Positions 54,272 to 64,000 of a stretch of 64,000 nt of DNA are shown piece after piece. Numbering within the stretch: position 1 is the first letter of the stretch; each line of letters opens with the position of its first letter. The position numbers and the translations under genes are program-made. Source of the DNA: an uncultured Woeseiaceae bacterium (lineage in GTDB: Bacteria; Pseudomonadota; Gammaproteobacteria; Steroidobacterales; Woeseiaceae); NCBI GenBank assembly GCA_945787845.1, contig CALZJH010000011.1:1-64000 (forward strand), in the 5' to 3' direction. Below the pieces are notes generated by a model. That model did not search any database. It was not told the origin of the DNA and saw nothing but the letters and a program-made list of their open reading frames with translations.

Positions 54272-55522
54272 TCACGCCGAAGACACATCCCTGATCGATA
54301 TTTTCCGATGCAGAATGAGTGTCGCCACCAGCCCGATGGCACATATTCCGGCTACCAGGAAGAAGAAGATCTTATAGCCTTCCGGCCCTGGAAACCGGTC
54401 CAGGATTACACCACCCATGAGCGGCATGAAGATGTCAGGCGTATATCCGAACACTGAAATCACACCGGCAGCCGTTCCTGTGACAGCTAGCGGAATGCCG
54501 CCTTCGTCGAGTAGCGCAAAGTAAATTCCTCGCATCGCAAAAACAGCGAGCGACGCTATCGCGACATTCAGGATCATTATTGCAAGTAGTGAAGGTTTGC
54601 CTGGCATCAGCGCGAATACTGTGAAGGATGCGATAAGCACGACGAACAAAAAGGCAACAGACCTCGCGATGCCGAGTTTGTCAGACACGAATCCCGCAAT
54701 GAGCGCTGCCACTGGTTTTGCCCACATCTTTCCAACGCTGATCACAGCGGCCATCGTCACGGTCAATGCAAATATGTCGGTGGAGTAGGACGTAAAACGG
54801 AAGGTCCCCCAATAGGCAGAATACCCAGCAAAAATAATGACGGCTATCAGCCAGACCGCAGGCAGTTTCAAAACCGCAAGAACCTCCCTAGGTCCTACTT
54901 TGAGTTGCTCTGCCGCAAGCTCCTGACCGGCGGCGCTATCTTCAATAGTGAACCAGGCCATTACGCCGAGAACCACAATGATCACCGAAAAAATCGTAAT
55001 AACAGTCGACAGCGCAAACTTATCGCTACCAAGGATGCCGAACACGCTCAGCATCGCCATAGAAGTGAGTACCTCGCCGAGACCCCGCCCGGTTTCAAGG
55101 ATGCCGAAGGCCTTGCCCTGTTCGTTTGACGGTGCCCAGCTTCGGGTCACCCGAATCATGGCGGCCCAAAAAAGCAACGTGATCGTGACGCCCCAGATCG
55201 CGTGAATGGCCAAACTGATTGCGTAGCCGGGATAGGTCGCAAAGTAGAAGCCGAGCCCGCCAGTCAGGAGCAACGAACCTGTTAGTAGTTTCCTTGGAGA
55301 AACCCGATCAGCCAGCCAACCGCCCGGTGCATAAGAGAGCATGGCGGTGACACCAAATGCGCTCATCAACGACCCGACTTCAGTGTTGTCGAGAGAAAGT
55401 GCTTCGGCGAGTGGCTTGTAATAAACCTCTTGCAGAAAAGGCAACAGGAAAATTATGCCTCCAGATAAGCTCAGCACCGTCATCGTCAGCCAACGACGCA
55501 CGCTCGCGGCGTCATACCTCAT
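54272..55522 (-). CDS. MFS transporter linked to ureohydrolase
   Basis: A 416-residue major facilitator protein with about 12 helices. The loop after helix 2 reads APGGWLADRVSPRKLL, the MFS signature. Other blocks are GILETGRGLGEVL and the C-terminal GYTPDIFMPLMGGVILDRFPG. The overall look is of the organophosphate/anion-like branch but the substrate is unknown. It starts 4 nt inside the end of the ureohydrolase gene, so the two are coupled; the carrier may bring in the guanidino compound that the enzyme cleaves. Confidence 0.82.
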   Translation of the reverse strand: MRYDAASVRRWLTMTVLSLSGGIIFLLPFLQEVYYKPLAEALSLDNTEVGSLMSAFGVTAMLSYAPGGWLADRVSPRKLLTGSLLLTGGLGFYFATYPGYAISLAIHAIWGVTITLLFWAAMIRVTRSWAPSNEQGKAFGILETGRGLGEVLTSMAMLSVFGILGSDKFALSTVITIFSVIIVVLGVMAWFTIEDSAAGQELAAEQLKVGPREVLAVLKLPAVWLIAVIIFAGYSAYWGTFRFTSYSTDIFALTVTMAAVISVGKMWAKPVAALIAGFVSDKLGIARSVAFLFVVLIASFTVFALMPGKPSLLAIMILNVAIASLAVFAMRGIYFALLDEGGIPLAVTGTAAGVISVFGYTPDIFMPLMGGVILDRFPGPEGYKIFFFLVAGICAIGLVATLILHRKISIRDVSSA

Positions 55523-56481
55523 CCGCAGTGACCCGCCCTGATTGAAGCGCCTATAAAATTGCAGATAAGTCTTTCTGCATGGATCATGGTGATGTTCCCG
55601 ACGTCATATCGTGGAGCGATTTCGACAAGATCCATACCGAGTACTCGTCCCTTTCTCACCAGGCCCTGCACGAGCTTTCGGGTCTGCATCCAGTCAAGAC
55701 CGCCCGGGGTCTGAGCCATCACCGCGGGCATAATTGTCGGGTCGATGCCGTCGGCGTCAATCGTCAGATAATAAGGGCCGCCGTCAGGGATACGGTCCAG
55801 AACAGCGTCCATGCCGATATCATGTATTTCGTACGCCGAAATCAGATCGGCGCCGTAGGCGCGCGCGTCTGCCACTTCCGTCGCCCTTGCACTACCGATA
55901 CCACGTAGTCCAATTTGCACGATCTTGTCGATCCAGGGCATCTCGGATGCGCGCCGGATAGGGCTTGAGTAGCCCTCTGTTTCGCCGTTGACCTCATCGC
56001 GCCAGTCCAAATGCGCGTCGACATGCACCAATGTCACTGGTTCATCAAATACATCGAGTGCCCTCATGACCGGAATGGGAACACCATGATCGCCGCCAAG
56101 TGCGATCAGGACAGCACCGCTGGAGAAGATTTTGCGCGCAGCCTGTTCGGCAAGGCGATAGTGTTCCTTAGGGTCAGTGGGATTCGCGATTACGTTGCCG
56201 CAGTCGACTACTTTGATGTTCTTTCCGGCGAACAGGTGACCGTCGAGATCAAAATCGAAGTGATTCCTGGTGTATTCAATATCTTCTGTCGTTGGCGTGC
56301 GTCGAATTGCGTCTGGCGCTCGACTTTGATCATTCGGCATTGCTGCCGCTCGATACGGCATTCCGAATGGAATTCCCAAGATCGCGAAGTCCGCGTCGAG
56401 ACCATCCAGGTCATCGGCGAACGGGAAGTCAAGAAAAGTCCGTGAGCTCGAGGGAGGTGTTTCGGTCAGTCTCTTTGCCAT
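55519..56481 (-). CDS. Ureohydrolase (agmatinase/arginase family)
   Basis: A 320-residue member of the arginase superfamily. The two-manganese site is clear: ALGGDHGVPI, VHVDAHLDW and TIDADGIDPTIMP. Family enzymes remove urea from guanidino compounds such as agmatine, guanidinobutyrate or arginine. Substrate loops near SPIRRASEMPW do not let me choose. The downstream MFS gene is coupled to it, and no polyamine genes are nearby. Start ATG 56481, MAKRLTETPPSSSRTF. Confidence 0.88.
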   Translation of the reverse strand: MAKRLTETPPSSSRTFLDFPFADDLDGLDADFAILGIPFGMPYRAAAMPNDQSRAPDAIRRTPTTEDIEYTRNHFDFDLDGHLFAGKNIKVVDCGNVIANPTDPKEHYRLAEQAARKIFSSGAVLIALGGDHGVPIPVMRALDVFDEPVTLVHVDAHLDWRDEVNGETEGYSSPIRRASEMPWIDKIVQIGLRGIGSARATEVADARAYGADLISAYEIHDIGMDAVLDRIPDGGPYYLTIDADGIDPTIMPAVMAQTPGGLDWMQTRKLVQGLVRKGRVLGMDLVEIAPRYDVGNITMIHAERLICNFIGASIRAGHCG

Positions 56482-56569
56482 GCCGTGTCCTGAATTTTAA
56501 CGACTACATTCTTCTTGGTTGCTTGTGCGTCCTTATACGTCTCAGGATGTGTTGGAGGCGGCCGGCCTC

Positions 56570-58795
<2,226 letters not shown>

Positions 58796-58857
58796 TTATT
58801 TTTGTGCCGCAAAATGCGGCGCATTATATAGAGCGCCGGCCAGTATTGCACCGAATC

Positions 58858-60912
58858 CTACTGTACCGAGGCCCACTGTTCGTCGGTTGCCACCATGGTC
58901 AGGACGTCATACTGAGCCACGACTTCTTCATCCTGGTTCGTGACTTCGGCATCCCAGCGGACTTCCCCGTACCCGGTGCCGGCGCGCAGGGTTTTCTGCT
59001 TGCAACAAAGCCTCACCCTGAGCGTATCACCGTAGTTCACAGGCTGGGCGAAGCGCAGGTCGTCGACGCCGTAATTCGCCAGCACCGGTCCGAAGTCCGG
59101 ATCGACAAAAAGGCCCGCCGCGAATGACACGATCAGGTAGCCATGTGCCACACGGCCGTCAAAGAACGGGTTTTTCGCCGCCGCCTCTTCGTCGGTGTGC
59201 GCGTAGAACGTATCACCTGTGAATTCGGCGAAATGCTGGATGTCCTCGAGGGTTACTTCGCGCGAGTCGGTAACGACCGTATCGCCGATCGAGAGTTGTT
59301 CGAACGTCTTGCGGAACGGATGCACGCCCGGGTCATTCTGGTCCGCTCCCCGAATCCACCGTCGACCGATGGCAGTCAGTGTCTGTGGCGATCCCTGGAT
59401 GGCGGTGCGCTGCATGTAGTGCTTGACGCCCCGAATGCCGCCCATTTCTTCGCCACCCCCGGCGCGGCCGGGTCCGCCATGTACAAGATGCGGCAACGGT
59501 GACCCATGTCCTGTCGATTCTGCGGCGCAGTCGCGATTAATGACGATCATGCGACCGTGGTAGGCCGCAGTACCGAGCACCAGTTCGCGTGCGACATCGT
59601 CGTCGTTGGTCACGATCGAACCGGCCAGGCTGCCTTCGCCCAGTCGCGACAACTCGACCGCTTCGTCGAGGTTGGCGTAGGGAAGGATGGTGCTGACCGG
59701 GCCGAAGGCCTCCACCGAGTGCACCGCGGACGCCGTTAATGGCTTCTCGCAGTGCAGCAGTGTTGGCATAAAGAAAGCGCCTTTGCCCGCGTCGGCGTCG
59801 ATGACATCAAAGTCCTTTTCGCCGCCGTAGACGATGCTGGCCTGGTGCGACAGTTCGTCGACACGGTCACGTACTTCGTCGCGCTGACCCTGGCTGGCCA
59901 ATGCGCCCATGTCGACATCTTTGCTGGCCGGGTTGCCGATACGTACTTCGCCCAGCGATTTCGCCAGCGCTGCAGCAACTTCGCCAGCAATCGTCGCCGG
60001 CGCAATGATGCGCCGGATTGCCGTGCATTTCTGGCCGGCTTTGCTGGTCATTTCCCGCGTCACTTCCTTGATATAGAGGTCGAACTCGGGCGTTCCCGGT
60101 AGCGCATCAGGCCCCAGGATGGACGAATTGAGCGAATCGGTCTCCGCCGTAAACGCCACCGACTCGCTTATGACACGAGGATGCTGTTGCAGGAATTCAG
60201 CGGTATTTTTCGATCCCGTGAAGGCAATCGTGTCCTGGCAATTCAGATGATTAAACAGGTCACCGACACTGCCGCAGACCAGCTGCAGGGCGCCATCGGG
60301 TAAGATGCCCGACGCATGGATACGACGCACCATCAGTTCGGTCAGGTACGCGGTGCTCGATGCCGGTTTGACGATGGCCGGGACCCCGGCAAGCAGTGTC
60401 GGAGCGAGTTTCTCCAGCATTCCCCAGCACGGGAAATTGAACGCGTTGATATGCACCGCTGCGCCGAGCTTGGGTGTGTAAATGTGCTGCCCGACAAAGG
60501 TCCCGTTGCGCGACAAATACTCGGGCGGGCCGTCGAGGTAGACGTAGTCGTTGGGCATTTCACGCCGCCCCTTGCTCGAGAATACGAACAGCGTCGAGAT
60601 ACCGCCGTCAATATCCACCCAACTGTCAGCGCGGGTTGCGCCGGTGGCCGTCGAGAGCGCGTAAAGCTCCTTCTTGTGCTCCATCAGGTACTTGGCGAGT
60701 TCCTTGAGCATTTCACCGCGCTGATGGAACGTCAGCTTGCGCAAGTTGGCGCCGCCGGTCTGACGTGCGTATTGGAGCAGATCACCAAAGTCGAGTCCGT
60801 CGCTCGTGATGCGTGCGACGGGCTCGCCGTCAACGGCGCTGGTCAGCAGGGTGCCGTCGCCGTCGCCCTCGACCCACGTGTCGAGCGCCAGATTGCCTAG
60901 TTTGTTCGTCAT
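58858..60912 (-). CDS. paaZ: Bifunctional oxepin-CoA hydrolase/3-oxo-5,6-dehydrosuberyl-CoA semialdehyde dehydrogenase
   Basis: A 684-residue PaaZ. The N-terminal aldehyde dehydrogenase half (about residues 1-520) has the catalytic cysteine in [11 protein letters not shown] and the base in [11 protein letters not shown]. The C-terminal MaoC-like hydratase half has [18 protein letters not shown] and [11 protein letters not shown]. It opens the oxepin ring and oxidises the resulting semialdehyde in aerobic phenylacetate catabolism. It is divergent from paaX, 75 bp away, so PaaX very likely represses it. Confidence 0.96.
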   Translation of the reverse strand: MTNKLGNLALDTWVEGDGDGTLLTSAVDGEPVARITSDGLDFGDLLQYARQTGGANLRKLTFHQRGEMLKELAKYLMEHKKELYALSTATGATRADSWVDIDGGISTLFVFSSKGRREMPNDYVYLDGPPEYLSRNGTFVGQHIYTPKLGAAVHINAFNFPCWGMLEKLAPTLLAGVPAIVKPASSTAYLTELMVRRIHASGILPDGALQLVCGSVGDLFNHLNCQDTIAFTGSKNTAEFLQQHPRVISESVAFTAETDSLNSSILGPDALPGTPEFDLYIKEVTREMTSKAGQKCTAIRRIIAPATIAGEVAAALAKSLGEVRIGNPASKDVDMGALASQGQRDEVRDRVDELSHQASIVYGGEKDFDVIDADAGKGAFFMPTLLHCEKPLTASAVHSVEAFGPVSTILPYANLDEAVELSRLGEGSLAGSIVTNDDDVARELVLGTAAYHGRMIVINRDCAAESTGHGSPLPHLVHGGPGRAGGGEEMGGIRGVKHYMQRTAIQGSPQTLTAIGRRWIRGADQNDPGVHPFRKTFEQLSIGDTVVTDSREVTLEDIQHFAEFTGDTFYAHTDEEAAAKNPFFDGRVAHGYLIVSFAAGLFVDPDFGPVLANYGVDDLRFAQPVNYGDTLRVRLCCKQKTLRAGTGYGEVRWDAEVTNQDEEVVAQYDVLTMVATDEQWASVQ

Positions 60913-60987
60913 ACAAAACTCGCAATAATTTGAAAAAATCTGTATCGAATTGTACGGTCACCCCCATTGAAAGCAAGCCGTCCCGCC

Positions 60988-61929
60988 ATGAGTATCCAGA
61001 ACGCCTGCAAGAAACTCGTCGATGACTTTCGTTCGCGGCCGACACTGCGCGCGGGTTCTTTGATCACGACGGTGTTTGGCGACGCGATCGCGCCGCGCGG
61101 CGGCACGGTCTGGCTGGGAAGCCTCATCAACGCAATGGCCGACTTCGGGATCAGCGAGCGGCTCGTCCGGACATCCGTTTTTAGGCTGGCGAAGGACGGT
61201 TGGCTGCAGTCCCGGCAAATTGGCCGGCGTTCCTACTACAGCCTGACAGCGGAAGGGCGGGAGCAGTTCGAGCAGGCAACCAATCGCATCTACGGCGAGC
61301 CCGTCGACCAGTGGGACGGTGAATGGTGCCTGTTGTTATTGTCGGGGCTCGACACACCAACGAAGGACATCGTGCGCCGGGAATGTGGCTGGCTCGGTTT
61401 TGGGCCGCTCTCAGCCAACGTGCTGGCGCACCCGGCGCCCGAGCCTGCTGAACTTGACGGTACGATGCGGCGACTGGGTGTGCAGGAAAAGCTCGTGGTC
61501 ATGCGTGGCCAGACTGTTGACGGTGATCGTGCGATGCGCGAGCTGACGCGTACTTGCTGGAACCTGGATGAGATCGATGCGCGCTACGCGGATTTCGTCC
61601 GGCGTTTCCGTCCCGTCTACAAGGCGTTGTCGGGTAAACAGGCGTTAATCGACAAGTCCGCTTTCCTGATCCGGACCTTGCTGATCCAGGAGTATCGCAA
61701 GGTACTGCTGCGAGATCCGTGGCTGCCGGCAGAGTTGTTACCGGCGGAGTGGCATGGTGCGGCTGCGTACCAGCTATGCCGCAACCTGTATCGAGGTGTG
61801 CACGGCCGGGCCGATGCCTACCTCGACGTCGTGATGGAAACTGCGGATGGGCCGCTGCCGCCGCCATCGCGTGCCTTTGCGCGCCGCTTTGGCGGCCTCA
61901 ACGCGGCTCGAAAGGTGAGCAATGGATGA
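60988..61929 (+). CDS. paaX: PaaX family transcriptional repressor
   Basis: A 313-residue PaaX repressor. The N-terminal winged helix contains SLINAMADFGISERLVRTSVFRLAKDGWL. The centre includes WCLLLLSGLDTPTKDIVRREC, and the C-terminal helical part has FLIRTLLIQEYRKVLLRDPWLPAELLPAEWHG. PaaX dissociates from DNA when it binds phenylacetyl-CoA. ATG 60988 is preferred over the track's TTG 60967. It overlaps paaI by 8 nt. The divergent paaZ and downstream paaA are the probable targets. Confidence 0.94.
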   Translation: MSIQNACKKLVDDFRSRPTLRAGSLITTVFGDAIAPRGGTVWLGSLINAMADFGISERLVRTSVFRLAKDGWLQSRQIGRRSYYSLTAEGREQFEQATNRIYGEPVDQWDGEWCLLLLSGLDTPTKDIVRRECGWLGFGPLSANVLAHPAPEPAELDGTMRRLGVQEKLVVMRGQTVDGDRAMRELTRTCWNLDEIDARYADFVRRFRPVYKALSGKQALIDKSAFLIRTLLIQEYRKVLLRDPWLPAELLPAEWHGAAAYQLCRNLYRGVHGRADAYLDVVMETADGPLPPPSRAFARRFGGLNAARKVSNG

Positions 61930-62347
61930 CCTGAAAACAGCACAGCAATGCGCCGAGACTATGCTGGCCAACGACCGCTCGTCGCAAGCGATGGGTATCA
62001 GCATTGAGATTATAGGGCCTGGCAAGGCCATCGCCCGGATGAGGGTACGTGACGACATGTTGAATGGATTTGCGGTGATCCATGGGGGACTCACGTTCGC
62101 CCTCGCGGACACCGCGTTCGCGTTCGCGTGCAACAGCTACGACCAGCAGTCGTTTGCCGCGGCCGCACAGATCGAGTTCCTGCGTCCAGCCGTGGCCACC
62201 GATGTGCTGTCGGCGACGGCGAGCGAAGACTACCGAGGCCGCCGCAGCGGCTACTACACCGTCGAGGTGCGGAACCAGCGGGATGAACTCGTTGCGCTGT
62301 TTCGCGGCCGTTCGGCCAGCAGCAGCAAACCCGTGATTCAATCCTGA
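61922..62347 (+). CDS. paaI: Hydroxyphenylacetyl-CoA thioesterase
   Basis: A 141-residue hot-dog-fold thioesterase. GFAVIHGGLTFALADTAFAFACNS contains the active-site HGG and the catalytic aspartate. FLRPAVATDVLSATASE and GYYTVEVRNQRDELVALFRGR complete the fold. It rescues CoA from stalled or hydroxylated phenylacetyl-CoA intermediates. It starts 8 nt inside the end of paaX and lies 71 nt before paaA. Confidence 0.94.
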   Translation: MDDLKTAQQCAETMLANDRSSQAMGISIEIIGPGKAIARMRVRDDMLNGFAVIHGGLTFALADTAFAFACNSYDQQSFAAAAQIEFLRPAVATDVLSATASEDYRGRRSGYYTVEVRNQRDELVALFRGRSASSSKPVIQS

Positions 62348-62418
62348 AGTGATACCGAATATGTTGAAAAAAACGAATTTCCGTGACACATTGTCGAGCA
62401 ATCTCCAGGAGTTTTGAC

Positions 62419-63414
62419 ATGTACACACAAGGCCTTGACCAGGCGGGCAAAAGTGGCCCCGATACACGCGAGGCAGAGACCGCAACGCAACTCGATGCGT
62501 TCCAGGCGCGTATCGATGCCGAGGAAAAGATCGAGGCCAAGGACTGGATGCCGGAGGCCTACCGCCGCACGTTGATCCGGCAAATCTCCCAGCATGCGCA
62601 TTCCGAAATTATTGGCATGCAGCCCGAGGGCAACTGGCTGACGCGGGCGCCCACCATGAAACGCAAGGCAATCCTGCTGGCCAAGGTGCAGGATGAAGCC
62701 GGCCATGGTCTGTATCTCTACAGCGCGGCCGAGACGCTCGGTGTCTCGCGCGATGAGATGGTTGGGGAGCTGCTGTCGGGGAAAGCGAAGTACTCGAGTA
62801 TTTTCAACTACCCGACATTGACCTGGGCTGATATCGGCGCCATTGGCTGGCTCGTCGACGGCGCGGCCATCATGAACCAGATTCCGCTATGCCGCTGTTC
62901 CTACGGCCCGTACTCGCGCGCCATGGTTCGTGTGTGCAAGGAAGAGAGCTTCCACCAGCGGCAGGGGTACGAGCTCATGCTGACGCTCTGTCGCGGAACG
63001 GAGGAACAGAAGGCGATGGCGCAGGATGCCTTGAACCGTTTCTGGTGGCCGGCGCTAATGATGTTCGGGCCCAACGATGCGGCGTCCAGCCATTCGGCGC
63101 AGTCGATGGCCTGGAAGATAAAGCGCTTCAGCAATGACGAGCTGCGGCAGAAGTTCATTGACGTTACCGTGCCGCAGGCCGAGTTCCTCGGTCTTTCGGT
63201 GCCCGACGAGGCGCTCTGGTTCAACGAAGATACCGGGCACTACGAGCATTCGGACATCGACTGGCAGGAGTTCTTCGATGTCATTTCCGGCAACGGTCCT
63301 TGCAACAGGCAACGACTCGCCAAGCGTCGCAAGGCGCAAGACGATGGCGCATGGGTGAGGGAAGCGGCCCGTGCTTACGCAGACAAGAAAGCAGCGGCCG
63401 AGGCCGCCGCATAG
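62419..63414 (+). CDS. paaA: Phenylacetyl-CoA epoxidase subunit PaaA (catalytic)
   Basis: A 331-residue subunit of the di-iron phenylacetyl-CoA monooxygenase. The metal ligands fit [12 protein letters not shown] (ExxH) and [12 protein letters not shown] (ExxH), plus an earlier glutamate near HAHSEIIG. With PaaBCDE it epoxidises the CoA-bound ring using oxygen. The track starts at 62383; ATG 62419 has AGGAG 7 nt upstream and is preferred. paaB follows 8 nt after the stop. Confidence 0.97.
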   Translation: MYTQGLDQAGKSGPDTREAETATQLDAFQARIDAEEKIEAKDWMPEAYRRTLIRQISQHAHSEIIGMQPEGNWLTRAPTMKRKAILLAKVQDEAGHGLYLYSAAETLGVSRDEMVGELLSGKAKYSSIFNYPTLTWADIGAIGWLVDGAAIMNQIPLCRCSYGPYSRAMVRVCKEESFHQRQGYELMLTLCRGTEEQKAMAQDALNRFWWPALMMFGPNDAASSHSAQSMAWKIKRFSNDELRQKFIDVTVPQAEFLGLSVPDEALWFNEDTGHYEHSDIDWQEFFDVISGNGPCNRQRLAKRRKAQDDGAWVREAARAYADKKAAAEAAA

Positions 63415-63422
63415 GACATACG

Positions 63423-63710
63423 ATGACCCGACAAGAATGGCCCCTATACGAAGTATTCATCCGTAGCCGCTCAGGACTCAGTCACCGGCACGCCGGCAGC
63501 GTCCACGCGGCCGATGATGAAATGGCGCTGAACAACGCGCGTGATACGTACACGCGCCGCAGCGAAGGTGTGAGCATCTGGGTCGTCCGTTCCGACCGGA
63601 TTGTGGCATCCGATCCGGCCGAGACATCGGCGTTCTTCGACCCGGCCGAGGACAAGATCTATCGTCATCCAACGTTCTACGACATTCCCGACGAGGTGGA
63701 AAACCTGTGA
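63423..63710 (+). CDS. paaB: Phenylacetyl-CoA epoxidase subunit PaaB
   Basis: A 95-residue subunit; ATG 63423 (MTRQEWPLYEVFIRSRSGLSHRH) is used rather than the track start 63300, which lies within paaA. LSHRHAGSVHAADDEMALNNARDTYTRR and GVSIWVVRSDRIVAS are typical PaaB blocks. PaaB bridges the PaaAC heterodimers in the epoxidase. The stop overlaps the GTG start of paaC (GTGA). Confidence 0.95.
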   Translation: MTRQEWPLYEVFIRSRSGLSHRHAGSVHAADDEMALNNARDTYTRRSEGVSIWVVRSDRIVASDPAETSAFFDPAEDKIYRHPTFYDIPDEVENL

Positions 63711-64000
63711 GTTCCGACGAGACACTGGTGGCCTACGCTTCGCGCCTGGGCGACAACGCGCTCATTCTCGGGCAGCGCATGATTGAGCTCGTGGCGGCAA
63801 GTCCCGAGCTCGAAGAGGAGCTCGCCAATGCCAACTTTTCGCTGGACTATATCGGTCAGGCCCGGATGTACTACACCTACGCGGGTGAACGTGAGGGCGC
63901 CGGTCGAGACGAGGACGACTTCGCGTTTCTGAGGCCGGAACACGATTACAAAAACCTGTTGCTCGTCGAACAGTCGAATGGGCATTTTGGCGACTCCACG
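63707..64000 (+). CDS. paaC: Phenylacetyl-CoA epoxidase subunit PaaC (cut by window edge)
   Basis: GTG 63707 overlaps the paaB stop by 4 nt. The visible 98 residues begin MSSDETLVAYASRLGDNALI and include LGQRMIELVAASPELEEELANANFSLDYIGQARMYYTYAG, then EDDFAFLRPEHDYKNLLLVEQSNGHF. These are the N-terminal part of PaaC, the structural ferritin-like partner of PaaA. The track does not list the gene because it has no stop here. PaaD and PaaE probably follow outside the window. Confidence 0.93.
   Translation, partial: MSSDETLVAYASRLGDNALILGQRMIELVAASPELEEELANANFSLDYIGQARMYYTYAGEREGAGRDEDDFAFLRPEHDYKNLLLVEQSNGHFGDST

Noticed and set aside
56482-56569. GAGGC/GCCTC hairpin between the ureohydrolase and icd genes as a terminator
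   Set aside because: The stem is short and no T run follows on either strand, so termination is not supported.

Overview
The window looks like chromosomal DNA from a free-living, GC-rich, probably marine gammaproteobacterium. The reasons are the large TonB-dependent receptor with tryptophan-halogenase-like neighbours and SapC, a monomeric isocitrate dehydrogenase, a complete glycogen operon, and aromatic amino acid plus phenylacetate catabolism. A Woeseia-like or Steroidobacter-like lineage is a guess from gene content only. I see no rRNA, tRNA, CRISPR array, insertion sequence or phage gene. Genes are packed tightly: many start/stop overlaps are 4 to 8 nt, and six convergent gene pairs overlap, abut or lie within 3 nt. 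No gene-free stretch exceeds 300 bp.

Layout. 1-1762: SapC (cut by the edge) and a halogenase-like flavoprotein. 1879-6073: a four-gene catabolic operon (DHDPS-family lyase, aldehyde dehydrogenase, enolase-superfamily enzyme, GntR/FCD regulator) that best fits hydroxyproline-type catabolism. 6162-7844: Sel1-repeat protein and an SDR with an export signal. 7826-11712: tyrosine/homogentisate operon (hppD, a VOC protein, fumarylacetoacetase, maiA) with a divergent Lrp-type regulator. 11716-22780: six overlapping genes malQ-glgC-glgA-glgB-glgP-glgX. 22812-38290: alpha-glucan uptake and use, with a TonB receptor, two convergent halogenase-like genes, a three-domain GH31-GH13-esterase protein, an MFS transporter, a lipoprotein alpha-amylase and a LacI-type regulator. 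38287-40947: DUF2189 membrane protein, glycosyltransferase and methyltransferase, in one operon with the LacI gene. 41079-47032: EAL-type signalling protein, OmpA-like protein, and a group holding an MscS-type channel, ECF sigma factor, dodecin and YegP. 47093-53507: YfcC-type carrier, MBL-fold hydrolase, fused indolepyruvate ferredoxin oxidoreductase and its divergent Lrp-type regulator. 53555-58786: membrane protein, MFS carrier plus ureohydrolase, and monomeric isocitrate dehydrogenase. 58858-64000: paaZ, then divergent paaX-paaI and paaABC, running off the edge.

How it fits together. A LacI-type palindrome TGMATACGTATKCA occurs twice, as a perfect 23-bp inverted repeat, between malQ and the TonB receptor, and once more before the MFS/amylase pair. 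This suggests that one regulator (37262-38290) ties external alpha-glucan capture to glycogen turnover. The aromatic genes form a second theme: HppD handles the tyrosine branch, while the indolepyruvate oxidoreductase would make arylacetyl-CoA, including phenylacetyl-CoA, the entry point of the paa pathway at the right end. The most unusual items are the GH31-GH13-esterase fusion, the operator system, a glgA frame with no usual start codon before its substrate-binding motif, and a VOC protein sitting where homogentisate dioxygenase would be expected.
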